Numbered from the stretch's first letter, positions 1 through 7,245 are shown. The stretch: 13,871 nucleotides of DNA from Flavobacteriales bacterium (GCA_016763135.1 JAESUI010000123.1:1-13871); one strand, 5' to 3'. Notes: generated from the sequence alone by a model not told the origin. Numbers and translations: made by a program.

Positions 1-1
1 A

Positions 2-115
2 GGAAGTATTATCAATATTAAGTTTGACGATGTTACAGAGGAGCTTTTGTTTACTATTATAAAACCTAAGAAAAAGAAAAGTCCTGACATTGAAAAAGAC
101 AATAAAGAGGAATAA
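2..115 (+). CDS. C-terminal end of a plus-strand protein, possibly a ClpC-type AAA+ ATPase (5' end outside window)
   Basis: Reading from base 2, an open frame of 37 codons ends at TAA (113-115). Its start lies left of the window. The visible tail begins GSIINIKFDDVTEELLF and ends in a lysine run (KPKKKK) followed by a charged, disordered-looking stretch rich in D, E, K and N. The pattern of a glycine, a short beta strand, an acidic turn and another strand ('G-x-I-x-x-x-x-D-x-x-x-E-x-L') resembles the end of the small D2 domain of ClpC-like chaperone ATPases, which in this phylum often carry a lysine-rich tail. That identity is a guess from a short segment. That the stretch is coding is better supported: the frame is open, it stops just inside the terminator hairpin, and it is convergent with fabI. 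Confidence 0.5.
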   Translation, partial: GSIINIKFDDVTEELLFTIIKPKKKKSPDIEKDNKEE

Positions 116-155
116 ATAAAAAAGGCTACTCATTGAGTAGCCTTTTTTATTTATT
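111..155. terminator. Bidirectional Rho-independent terminator between convergent genes
   Basis: The 21 bases 111-131 pair perfectly with 135-155 around a three-base loop (ATT, 132-134). The core is GGCTACTC/GAGTAGCC, flanked by AAAAAA on the left and TTTTTT on the right, so either strand gives a GC-rich hairpin followed by a U run. It can end transcripts of the plus-strand gene stopping at 115 and of fabI, which stops at 169 on the minus strand. The left arm includes the plus-strand stop codon. Confidence 0.93.
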
Positions 156-168
156 CTTGAGAAAACTG

Positions 169-975
169 TTAATCCATATCTCCCATAATGTCTTCTGTTA
201 AACCTGTACTAGAAAATCCTCCATCATGAAACAGGTTTTGCATGGTTACATATTTTGTGAAATCAGAAAACATCATAACACAATAATTAGCACAATCTAC
301 TGCTGGAGCATTCCCTAAAGGTGAGTTTTTTTCAGCATATTCAAATAGTGAACTAAACCCTTTAATTCCACCACCTGCAGTTGTTTTAGTTGGTGATTGA
401 GAAATTGTGTTTATCCTTACTTTTTTATCTCTACCATAATAGTAGCCAAATGTTCTTGCTATAGATTCTAACAATGCTTTAGCATCAGACATATCATTAT
501 AACCAGGAATTGCTAATTGAGCAGCTATAAATGAAAGTGCTAAAATTGACCCCCACTCATTCATAATATCCTTTTCTTTAGCTATTTTCATTACCCTGTG
601 GAATGAAATAGCTGAAATATCCATTGCTTTATGATAGAAATCGTAATTAGCTTCAGTATAATGAATCTTCTTTCTAACATTAATAGACATCCCTATTGAA
701 TGTAGAATAAAATCTAATTTCCCGAATTTTTCTTCAGCAATTTTAAAAAGATTTTCTAAATCCTCAGTAGATGTAACATCAGCAGATACAATTTCTGATC
801 CAGTAGCTTTAGCTAACTCATCTAATTGCCCCATTCTTAAAGCAACAGGTGCATTTGATAAAATAAATTCAGCACCTTCTTCATGAGCTCTCTCTGCAAC
901 TTTCCACGCAATAGAATCTTCATTTAGTGCTCCGAAGATGATTCCTTTTTTACCTTTTAAAAGATTATTTGACAT
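169..975 (-). CDS. fabI: Enoyl-[acyl-carrier-protein] reductase [NADH], FabI type
   Basis: Cytoplasmic enzyme that performs the last reduction of each fatty-acid elongation cycle, turning trans-2-enoyl-ACP into acyl-ACP with NAD(P)H. The 268-residue product has the usual FabI length (about 260). It shows the N-terminal Rossmann segment FGALNEDSIAWKVA (14-27), the SIG motif (93-95) near the cofactor, and the catalytic pair Tyr159-x6-Lys166 in GYNDMSDAK. It ends with the family-typical DGGFSSTG segment (251-258). In E. coli a second tyrosine (Y146) lies ten residues before the catalytic one. Here that position is Phe149, as in mycobacterial InhA. The start is the ATG at 973-975, 25 bases downstream of a TATATTTG box, and no Shine-Dalgarno is visible. 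The gene is monocistronic or the last of its transcript, ending at the hairpin at 111-155. Identity is secure; NADH over NADPH preference is assumed from the family. Confidence 0.95.
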   Translation of the reverse strand: MSNNLLKGKKGIIFGALNEDSIAWKVAERAHEEGAEFILSNAPVALRMGQLDELAKATGSEIVSADVTSTEDLENLFKIAEEKFGKLDFILHSIGMSINVRKKIHYTEANYDFYHKAMDISAISFHRVMKIAKEKDIMNEWGSILALSFIAAQLAIPGYNDMSDAKALLESIARTFGYYYGRDKKVRINTISQSPTKTTAGGGIKGFSSLFEYAEKNSPLGNAPAVDCANYCVMMFSDFTKYVTMQNLFHDGGFSSTGLTEDIMGDMD

Positions 976-1000
976 ACAATTTCTATTTTTCTAATCCCCA

Positions 1001-1008
1001 CAAATATA
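1001..1008 (-). promoter_or_regulatory. Candidate -7 box (TATATTTG) for fabI
   Basis: The minus strand reads TATATTTG here, an exact match to the Bacteroidetes -7 consensus TAnnTTTG, placed 25 bases before the fabI ATG. Transcription would begin near 994-997. No convincing -33 TTG/TTTG lies at the expected distance upstream, only AT-rich sequence with CTTTA, so this is a sequence-only call. Confidence 0.5.
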
Positions 1009-1033
1009 ATAGATTATTAAAGGTAATTTATAT

Positions 1034-1219
1034 TTAATATTTATTTTTTCTAGCTCTTTTTGCCGAAGCAGGTCTATGGTGTCTTTTGTTTTTTGCACTA
1101 GGCCCTTTTATTACAGATCCAGATCGATGAGGGTTGCAACTAGTAAAGCTGAAAGCTATTGTAAACGACAAAGATGGGATAAGGGAAAGGGATAGGTAAT
1201 ATTTAAATGATTTTCTCAT
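1034..1219 (-). CDS. Small basic protein with a lipoprotein-like signal peptide, function unknown
   Basis: A 61-residue reading frame lies in the gap between recN and fabI. It begins MRKSFKYYLSLSL, a positively charged start followed by a hydrophobic stretch to about residue 25, then SFTSC with Cys28. This resembles a type II signal peptide, although Phe at -3 is a poor lipobox residue. The remaining 33 residues are short and very basic, with His, Arg and Lys clusters (KNKRHHRPASAKRARKNKY). There is no recognisable domain. I favour a real gene because the frame fills most of the gap, has a coherent signal-plus-tail architecture and starts with ATG 20 bases after a TAATTTTG box. An export signal followed by a cationic tail would place it at a membrane, perhaps touching LPS or nucleic acid; that is inference only. 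A chance ORF cannot be ruled out. Confidence 0.6.
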   Translation of the reverse strand: MRKSFKYYLSLSLIPSLSFTIAFSFTSCNPHRSGSVIKGPSAKNKRHHRPASAKRARKNKY

Positions 1220-1239
1220 AATATTCTATATAGGGAAAA

Positions 1240-1247
1240 CAAAATTA
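1240..1247 (-). promoter_or_regulatory. Candidate -7 box (TAATTTTG) for the small ORF
   Basis: The minus strand reads TAATTTTG, matching TAnnTTTG, 20 bases before the ATG at 1217-1219. It lies in the 62-base gap after recN. No clear -33 element was found, and such a box is expected by chance in AT-rich DNA, so support is weak. Confidence 0.3.
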
Positions 1248-1281
1248 ACAATATTCTATTTAAATGGTTTAAATTTAACAA

Positions 1282-2937
1282 TTAGTTTTTAAGTAAAATC
1301 TTAGCATTATCAATAGCTGCTGAACTTAATTTTTCGCCACTAAGCATTTTTGCTAGCTCCTCTACTCTTCCATCCTTATTAAGTTTAGATAGTGATGTAA
1401 GGGTTTTTCCATCTTTATTTTCTTTGTAAATTTTATAATGATTTTCTCCTTTAGCAGCTACTTGTGGTAAATGTGTAATAGCAATTACTTGCATACAATT
1501 ACTCATCTTTTTCATAATACTCGCCATTTTATTAGCAATATCACCAGAAACCCCAGTATCTATCTCGTCAAAAACTATTGTAGATATACTTTTGTTATTT
1601 GCTATAATCGATTTAATGGTTAGCATTAATCGAGATAACTCCCCTCCCGAAGCTGCTTTACTTAATACTTGAGCTTTAACTCCTTTATTTGATGTAAATA
1701 AAAAGTCTATTTTATCAATCCCATATTCATTTAACTCAGTAAGTACTTGATGCTCTGCTTCAAAGAAAGCATCTGGCATACCTAATAGATTTAAATTAGT
1801 AACAATTTCGTTACTCAGGTTAATAAAGTTTTCCTTTCTTTTTGCAGATAAGCTATCTGCAATTTTAAATAGTTCCTCTTTTTGTGTAGTAACTAAATTT
1901 GTTAGTTCTTCTATTTTTTCTTCGTAAGAATGAGAATCTCTAAGTTGATTATTTAGTTTTTCTAGCAATAACATAATCTCTTTAGTAGAAGATAAGTTAT
2001 GTTTTTGTTCAATAGAAAATATTTTACTCAACCTATCATTTAAATATGAAAGATTTTCCGGATTAAAATTCAACTCATTATTTTCTTTATCAATTTCATT
2101 AGCAATATCCTCCAACTCAATTACCAAACTATTTAATCGCTCATAAATAGAATTGTAATCACTAGAACAGTTATTTATCTTAGAAAATAAGTTTGATATA
2201 TTCTTTAATTCGAATAGTAAATTTTGATCAGAATTTATAAGTGTATTTGCAGCATTTTCTAATACTGATTTAATTTCTTCAGCATTATTTATTATTTCCA
2301 ACTCAGACTCTATACTTTCTTTTTCATTTGTCTTTAAACTTAATGCTTCTATTTCTTGTACTTGGAAAGTAATATAATCTAAATCTGTTTTTGCATTATT
2401 AGCGACATTAACTAAATTTGAAAGCTCCTGTTTATTACTAATGTACTTGGCGTATTTTCTAGCATAATTATCTAATTCATCTCCTATATTAGCGAAGGCA
2501 TCAATAACATTTATCTGAAATTTATTATCTTTAATTTGTAATGTTTCATGTTGAGAATGAATATCAACTAATTTAGATGTTAATTCTTTTAATACAGATA
2601 AGCTAACAGGTGTGTCATTAATAAAGGCCCTGCTTTTACCACTAGCACTGATTTCTCTTCTAATAATGTTAGGCTCTTCATAATCTAAGTCATTTTGATT
2701 AAAGAAGTTAATGTATGTGCTTTTTTGAAAAGAGAATTCCCCTTCAACAATACACTTTTTATCCATGTTATTTAATACAGAGATATCAGCTCTTTTCCCT
2801 AAAATTAATGATAATGCACCAAGCAAAATTGATTTACCAGCACCAGTTTCACCTGTAATTACAGTAAATCCGTTATTAAATTCTAGTTCAACATTCTCAA
2901 TAATGGCATAGTTTGTTATCGATAAATGTTTTAACAT
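1282..2937 (-). CDS. recN: DNA repair protein RecN (SMC-like ATPase)
   Basis: Cytoplasmic SMC-related ATPase that acts early in repair of DNA double-strand breaks, thought to tether DNA ends for RecA. The 551-residue protein has normal family length. It carries the Walker A loop GETGAGKS (29-36), a long coiled-coil middle rich in E, K, L and N (about 150-370), the ABC signature SGGELSR (430-436), Walker B IVFDEIDTG with Asp457-Glu458, and the switch-histidine segment THLPQVA (488-494). All residues needed for ATP binding and hydrolysis appear intact. The ATG (2935-2937) directly follows the TAA of the DUF4835 gene with no bases between, so it is almost certainly in the same operon as bamD, rpoZ and coaBC. 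It is the last gene before a 62-base gap. No LexA-like operator was recognised. Confidence 0.96.
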   Translation of the reverse strand: MLKHLSITNYAIIENVELEFNNGFTVITGETGAGKSILLGALSLILGKRADISVLNNMDKKCIVEGEFSFQKSTYINFFNQNDLDYEEPNIIRREISASGKSRAFINDTPVSLSVLKELTSKLVDIHSQHETLQIKDNKFQINVIDAFANIGDELDNYARKYAKYISNKQELSNLVNVANNAKTDLDYITFQVQEIEALSLKTNEKESIESELEIINNAEEIKSVLENAANTLINSDQNLLFELKNISNLFSKINNCSSDYNSIYERLNSLVIELEDIANEIDKENNELNFNPENLSYLNDRLSKIFSIEQKHNLSSTKEIMLLLEKLNNQLRDSHSYEEKIEELTNLVTTQKEELFKIADSLSAKRKENFINLSNEIVTNLNLLGMPDAFFEAEHQVLTELNEYGIDKIDFLFTSNKGVKAQVLSKAASGGELSRLMLTIKSIIANNKSISTIVFDEIDTGVSGDIANKMASIMKKMSNCMQVIAITHLPQVAAKGENHYKIYKENKDGKTLTSLSKLNKDGRVEELAKMLSGEKLSSAAIDNAKILLKN

Positions 2938-3846
2938 TTATTTCCCTTTAGTAATCTTTTCATATTTACTAAGGTTATTGGCGTCTATTTTATTGAGTAG
3001 GTTAGTTACTTCTACTTTTTCTTTTGGTAAAGCTTCTGTAAATAAATCTACAAGTTCATTAGACTTTGCATTGAAGAAAATCTGCAATTGAAAACCATTA
3101 GGTTTACGCTCATAAACTTGCTCTAATAATTTTAATGACTTTAATATAACAGCTCTTCCACTTTGAACATTCTTAGCTAAAACATCAAACCCAAATCGAT
3201 GATATTTATAAAAACATTCTCTTAAAGGTGCGTAATTTTTATGCAATAAATTTTCTACAAACCAATACCTATTTCTATCCCCTTCAAAAGCTTTCCAGCC
3301 TGATTCCCTTACACCTTGAGCGTTAGCTACTATTGCTTGTGCTTTTTGTAAATATCTAGTACCACCATTTAGAGAGTAAGAATCATAATCTAATGCTATA
3401 ATCATGTTAGCATAATATGATAATACTGATGTTAGATTAGACATAAAAGTGGTTTCAGAATATTCTAAGGGGTCAAATTCATTAAATTTAAACTCAAAAT
3501 CTTTATCTAAATGATTTAATGAAGTTGTAAAGTAGGATGTATTAAATATTGGCCTTCTTGATTGCACTTGAATAGTAGCTTTAAAATTATTTGTAGATAC
3601 CTGTTCGGTTATATTGATCATTATAGTGCATTCTATTCGCTCTGTATTTTTAAACACATTATTAGTCCATTTACGTGAATTCATAAATTCAAAAATGGCT
3701 TTTTGCATTGCTTCAAATATACTTTTATCAGAACCTTGAATTTGAGATGAATTGATTTGAACAGTACAGTTAAGCTCTTGTGCGTTTACATTAAGAGTTG
3801 TAACAGCAATAATAAGTACAATTAATATTTTAGTTAGACTATACAT
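2938..3846 (-). CDS. DUF4835 family secreted protein
   Basis: This 302-residue protein has a Sec signal peptide: charged start, hydrophobic core at about 6-19 and a VNA cleavage site, giving a mature protein from Gln23. It should therefore be periplasmic or surface-exposed. The rest matches my memory of DUF4835, a Bacteroidetes-restricted family of unknown role. Features include CTVQINSSQIQGSDK near the N-terminus, a paired ECTIMINIT strand and the motif GVRESGWKAFEGDRNRYW in the middle. No catalytic motif is visible. It is wedged between coaBC and recN, with one base to the coaBC start side boundary (TAG, A, ATG) and none to recN. That position is conserved in the phylum as far as I know. 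Its nearness to bamD is suggestive of an envelope role, but neighbours alone do not establish this. Confidence 0.88.
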   Translation of the reverse strand: MYSLTKILIVLIIAVTTLNVNAQELNCTVQINSSQIQGSDKSIFEAMQKAIFEFMNSRKWTNNVFKNTERIECTIMINITEQVSTNNFKATIQVQSRRPIFNTSYFTTSLNHLDKDFEFKFNEFDPLEYSETTFMSNLTSVLSYYANMIIALDYDSYSLNGGTRYLQKAQAIVANAQGVRESGWKAFEGDRNRYWFVENLLHKNYAPLRECFYKYHRFGFDVLAKNVQSGRAVILKSLKLLEQVYERKPNGFQLQIFFNAKSNELVDLFTEALPKEKVEVTNLLNKIDANNLSKYEKITKGK

Positions 3847-3847
3847 T

Positions 3848-5044
3848 CTATTTTAGTAAAGATATGATTTTATTAAAAATATCAGTTGCAACTTCTGATT
3901 TAGATTTTAACTCATATTTATCTACTTTATTGTTTTTATCAATAATAGTAATTTTGTTCGTTTCAAATCCAAAGCCTGCCCCTTTATCATTCAAAGAGTT
4001 TAATACTATGAAATCTAATTTTTTACGAACTAATTTATCTTTTGCATTTACCTCTTCATTATTTGTTTCTAATGCAAAACCAACTAATATTTGATTATCT
4101 GTTTTGATTTCACCTAAAGAGGCTAAAATATCTTTAGTAGACTTTAAACTGATTTGAAGATTATCACTATCTTTTTTAATCTTATTCTTTTGAGGCTCTT
4201 TAGGAGTATAATCGGCAACAGCAGCAGACATAATAATAATATCTGCTGTTTTTTGATTTTCATGTACTGCATCATACATTTCTTTAGCAGATATAACATC
4301 TATTTTATGAATAGATTTAGTCGCTATTAATTTTGTTGGTCCAGAAATCAAAACAACTGAAGCTCCTAACCTATTTGCTGCTTCAGCTAACTCATAGCCC
4401 ATTTTTCCAGAAGAATTATTTCCAATAAAACGAACTGGATCAATTTGCTCAAACGTAGGTCCTGCTGTGATCAAAACGTTTTTTCCTTTTAAAGTAAGTC
4501 CTTCTTTTAAATAATTATTAATGTGATTAAATATTGCTTCGGGCTCCTCCATTCTACCTTTCCCAACTAAACCACTTGCTAATTCACCAACTTTAGCATC
4601 AATAATTTTATTTCCATTTGATGCAAGTATGGTCAAATTACTTTTTGTTGTAGCATGCTCATACATATCTAAATCCATAGCTGGAGCAACAAAAACTGGA
4701 CATTTTGCAGATAGATAAGTTGCCAACAATAGATTATCACATAATCCATTTGCCATTTTACCAATAGTATTAGCAGTTGCTGGTGCTATTATAAATAAAT
4801 CTGCCCAAAGGCCTAATTCAACATGACTATCCCATTCTCCAGTCTTTTCATCAGAAAATTGAGAATGTACTGGATTTTCAGATAGTGTAGATAAGGTTAG
4901 GGGGGTTACAAATTCTTTTGCATCAGGGGTCATCACTACTTTAACGTTAGCGCCTGATTTTTTAAATAATCTTACAAGATTTGCGGTTTTATAAGCTGCA
5001 ATTCCTCCTGTTATACCAAGAAGGATGTTTTTTCCGCTAAACAT
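3848..5044 (-). CDS. coaBC: Bifunctional phosphopantothenoylcysteine decarboxylase / phosphopantothenate-cysteine ligase
   Basis: Catalyses two steps of coenzyme A synthesis: joining 4'-phosphopantothenate to cysteine (CoaB, C-terminal) and FMN-dependent decarboxylation of the product (CoaC, N-terminal). The 398-residue length is normal. The CoaC half starts with the flavoprotein motif GITGGIAAYK (10-19) and contains the catalytic histidine His74 in SHVELGLWAD. The CoaB half starts near 189 with LITAGPTFEQIDPVRFIGN, followed by SSGKMG and AAVADYTP, and has the KIKK motif (288-291). Two CoaC positions differ from E. coli. The PAMN asparagine is Asp124 (PAMDLDM), and the ACG cysteine of the substrate-recognition flap is Ser157 (LASGLVGKGRM). 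I believe similar forms are common in Bacteroidetes. The gene lies 14 bases downstream of rpoZ in the bamD operon. Confidence 0.95.
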   Translation of the reverse strand: MFSGKNILLGITGGIAAYKTANLVRLFKKSGANVKVVMTPDAKEFVTPLTLSTLSENPVHSQFSDEKTGEWDSHVELGLWADLFIIAPATANTIGKMANGLCDNLLLATYLSAKCPVFVAPAMDLDMYEHATTKSNLTILASNGNKIIDAKVGELASGLVGKGRMEEPEAIFNHINNYLKEGLTLKGKNVLITAGPTFEQIDPVRFIGNNSSGKMGYELAEAANRLGASVVLISGPTKLIATKSIHKIDVISAKEMYDAVHENQKTADIIIMSAAVADYTPKEPQKNKIKKDSDNLQISLKSTKDILASLGEIKTDNQILVGFALETNNEEVNAKDKLVRKKLDFIVLNSLNDKGAGFGFETNKITIIDKNNKVDKYELKSKSEVATDIFNKIISLLK

Positions 5045-5058
5045 ATTTAAAAATATAC

Positions 5059-5403
5059 TTATTCTCCTTCCTCTTCAGTAGAGTCAGAAGGTAATCTAAA
5101 GTAAACTTTATCGTCTAAAAATTCTTTTAATGCCATAGCATTAGTTTTAGGAAGTCTTTCATAAAACCTAGAAATTTCAATTTGCTCTCTGTTTTCAAAA
5201 ATCTCTTCAAGATTATCTGTTGTGGATGCAAACTCAGCCAATTTAGCAATCAACTCTTCTTTTAAATCTACAGCTATTTGGTTCGATCTTTTAGATACAA
5301 CTACAAGTGATTCATAGATATTTCCTGTTACCTCTTCAATCTCATCCATGTTACGAGTAACAGTCGTTGTTTCAGCATTTGTATTTTTAAAATTCATCGT
5401 CAT
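5059..5403 (-). CDS. rpoZ: DNA-directed RNA polymerase omega subunit, Bacteroidetes Rpb6-like type
   Basis: Small 114-residue protein of the RpoZ/RPB6 fold, which helps assemble and stabilise the beta' subunit of RNA polymerase. The family core is GNIYESLVVVSKRSNQIAVD (27-46) followed by LKEELIAKLAEFA, which matches the omega/Rpb6 helix pair. The C-terminal half (REQIEISRFYERLPKTNAMA, then a KEFLDDKVYFRLP segment) is the extension I associate with Bacteroidetes omega proteins, and it ends in an acidic tail. The chosen ATG (5401-5403) overlaps the bamD TGA as ATGA, favouring translational coupling. A second ATG two codons later (5395-5397) is also possible. The order bamD - rpoZ - coaBC is typical of the phylum, and rpoZ next to coaBC is also seen in other bacteria. 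Confidence 0.9.
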   Translation of the reverse strand: MTMNFKNTNAETTTVTRNMDEIEEVTGNIYESLVVVSKRSNQIAVDLKEELIAKLAEFASTTDNLEEIFENREQIEISRFYERLPKTNAMALKEFLDDKVYFRLPSDSTEEEGE

Positions 5404-6209
5404 GATTTTTCTATTTTAATTTTATTTCTCATTTCACTCATTTTAGTGAAAATAGATTCCGCCTCTTTAAGATACTTACTTTCTTTAAAAGAGTCCACAA
5501 AGGTATAATAAGCATCAATAGTATCCTTAATTCTTTGCAACTTTTTTTTCTTAATACTATTTTCGGCTAATAAGAAGTTTGATTTTAGTATTAAAAATAC
5601 CAATTCTTCTCTGTATTCTGTTTCTGGAAAATCTATCAAAGTGTTGTTAATCGAGATGATTGCTGCTTTAAATTTAAATATTTTATAATATTGCTTAGAA
5701 TTTAAGTATGATTTTATTTCTAATTTACTCCTTAATTTATCCATCAAAACATTACTCGAATCTACTAATTCGTTTTCTGGATAAGTATTAATAAACAATT
5801 GTAATGCATTTATCCCTGCTTGTGTATCTGATGCATCTAACGTGGGAATTGGCGATAGTAAATAATTTGAATATGCATACATAAACAATGTTTCTTCAGC
5901 ATGCTCACTTAAAGGGTAAGTCAATGAAAACTTTTTAAAATGATAAGAAGCTGTATAAAGAAATTTTAATTGAAAATTACAATAACAATAACAATAGTAA
6001 ACTTTCTCAGCACGCTCTGTACCCCTAAACAAAGGGATTAGCTCTTCAAATAAAGGCATCGCCTTTTCATACTTCTCATTATCATAATACATTAAAGCTG
6101 CTTCATATTTTAAGTCCATATCGGAACTTTTTAATAGCTTTTGATATTTACTACATCCAGCTGATATTACTGCAATTAAGACTATAAGGAATCCCCACTT
6201 TTTTAACAT
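5400..6209 (-). CDS. bamD: Outer membrane protein assembly lipoprotein BamD
   Basis: TPR lipoprotein of the BAM complex, which with BamA folds beta-barrel proteins into the outer membrane. The 269-residue product starts with a lipoprotein signal: MLKKWGFLIVLIAVISAGC with lipobox SAGC, so Cys19 would be lipidated and the protein held in the periplasmic leaflet of the outer membrane. TPR-like helices follow, including YEAALMYYDNEKYEKAMPLF (35-54), a YHFKKFSLTYPLSEHAEE repeat, and NALQLFINTYPENELVDSS. An unusual YYCYCYC run (about 72-78) is encoded by three tandem TATTGT hexamers and puts three cysteines in a periplasmic protein. The gene heads the housekeeping block: 64 bases separate it from the glycosyltransferase upstream, and a TATATTTG box ends four bases before the ATG. 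Confidence 0.93.
   Translation of the reverse strand: MLKKWGFLIVLIAVISAGCSKYQKLLKSSDMDLKYEAALMYYDNEKYEKAMPLFEELIPLFRGTERAEKVYYCYCYCNFQLKFLYTASYHFKKFSLTYPLSEHAEETLFMYAYSNYLLSPIPTLDASDTQAGINALQLFINTYPENELVDSSNVLMDKLRSKLEIKSYLNSKQYYKIFKFKAAIISINNTLIDFPETEYREELVFLILKSNFLLAENSIKKKKLQRIKDTIDAYYTFVDSFKESKYLKEAESIFTKMSEMRNKIKIEKS
5979..5996. repeat. Three tandem copies of a 6-base unit inside bamD
   Basis: ACAATA occurs three times in a row on the plus strand (TATTGT on the coding strand). It encodes alternating Tyr-Cys in BamD. A gain or loss of one unit would keep the reading frame. Confidence 0.8.
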
Positions 6210-6273
6210 TTGGCAAATATAAGATTAACTTGTAATTATTTAAATAGAGTAAACGTTAAAAATTAATAATTAT
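6210..6273. other. Gap between the sugar operon and the bamD operon
   Basis: This 64-base, very AT-rich gap holds the candidate bamD -7 box. I see no GC-rich hairpin followed by a T run for the minus strand, so an intrinsic terminator for the sugar operon is not evident. Read-through into bamD is possible. Confidence 0.5.
6214..6221 (-). promoter_or_regulatory. Candidate -7 box (TATATTTG) for the bamD operon
   Basis: The minus strand reads TATATTTGCCAAATG, with the last three bases being the bamD start codon. The box fits the Bacteroidetes TAnnTTTG -7 consensus. Because only four bases lie between it and the ATG, transcription from it would begin at or beside the start codon, giving a leaderless mRNA. 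No strong -33 element is visible, so bamD may instead be read from upstream. Confidence 0.4.
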
Positions 6274-7245
6274 TTAATCAACCACTTTTTGAAAAAATAC
6301 AATAGTAAATCTATTATCTGTAGATTGATAATATTGTATTCTTTGGTAATCAGGGCTATTCTCATAATACTGGTATGGTTGACTAGTAGGAACTTCTTTT
6401 CTATCTCCATAATGAGAGTCCCAAACTATTACATCTCCTCTATCAAGTGTGTCTATCGTTTCTTGATCTAAGTATGTTAAAATTGCAGGCTTAACAAAAT
6501 CATATTTGTTTTTGCCCAAATAATAATAGAATAATGCATGACCACAGGCTACACGATTCGTATCATTATATAATTGATTTTGTATTGTTTGTGAATTCTG
6601 ATTTAGCTTAATGTGGCTTGCATACCATTTTGCAGCTTTTTTTACTGCCCTTTCTTCTGGCTGAATTCTTCTTGTAGTAATAGATGTTACACCTACTAAA
6701 ATAGATACTGCAGCCACACCTATCAAATAATGCTTCTTTTTTAAAGGCATTATTAAAAGAGCAATAACAATAATGGTAAAGATTAAAGGCTTCCAATTTT
6801 CAATTTCTTCAGTATTGTTAAGTCCATCACTTAAGTGTAAACCATAATTTAAATGCGCATAACTTTGAAATGCATATACCACAAGAGCTAAAGGCAGTAG
6901 GAAAACCAATAGTAAATACTTCTTTTCTAAGCCTTTTAATTCATCAATAGCTAATACTCCAAGTATTCCTAATAATGGAGAAATAGTAATTAAATACCGT
7001 AGGTTCCCCCCGTTCCCTGGACCTACTGTAAATGATGTTGCTTGAAATGCACAATTCAATAAGAAAACAAGGATAACAGGCACTAATATAATCAAGTTTG
7101 GTTTCTTCTTTTTGATAATAACCAATCCAATATAAGCTACAAAAAGCGTAATGGCTATAGAACCAAAAATAACATTAGACATTGTAAAGTAATGATCAAA
7201 TCCTTGCTTTGGCCATATTCCGGTAATCTTTTCAGAATATTCCAT
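6274..7245 (-). CDS. C-terminal fragment of the split GT-C glycosyltransferase
   Basis: From the first internal ATG (7243-7245) this frame gives 323 residues: about six hydrophobic segments (roughly 24-44, 50-70, 80-98, 108-127, 150-166, 172-190) and a soluble end containing HALFYYYLGKNKYDFV. The same frame is open for about 46 more codons upstream, reading hydrophobic sequence that joins smoothly to the N-terminal fragment, so the ATG is probably an internal methionine and not a true start. No ribosome-binding site is visible before it. Confidence 0.6.
   Translation of the reverse strand: MEYSEKITGIWPKQGFDHYFTMSNVIFGSIAITLFVAYIGLVIIKKKKPNLIILVPVILVFLLNCAFQATSFTVGPGNGGNLRYLITISPLLGILGVLAIDELKGLEKKYLLLVFLLPLALVVYAFQSYAHLNYGLHLSDGLNNTEEIENWKPLIFTIIVIALLIMPLKKKHYLIGVAAVSILVGVTSITTRRIQPEERAVKKAAKWYASHIKLNQNSQTIQNQLYNDTNRVACGHALFYYYLGKNKYDFVKPAILTYLDQETIDTLDRGDVIVWDSHYGDRKEVPTSQPYQYYENSPDYQRIQYYQSTDNRFTIVFFQKVVD

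Noticed and set aside
3864..4094. Plus-strand ORF of 76 codons within coaBC
   Set aside because: Antisense shadow of a well-supported gene, with no recognisable domain.
6289..6471. Plus-strand ORF of 60 codons opposite the GT-C gene
   Set aside because: Shadow of the minus-strand gene with no domain or context.
6608..6796. Second minus-strand ORF of 62 codons inside the GT-C gene
   Set aside because: Out-of-frame with a clear coding region; Cys/Tyr/Lys-rich composition typical of a shadow frame.
7243..7245. ATG as the start of an independent membrane protein
   Set aside because: The same frame is open for about 46 codons upstream with matching hydrophobic sequence that joins to the N-terminal fragment, pointing to a frameshift and not a separate gene.
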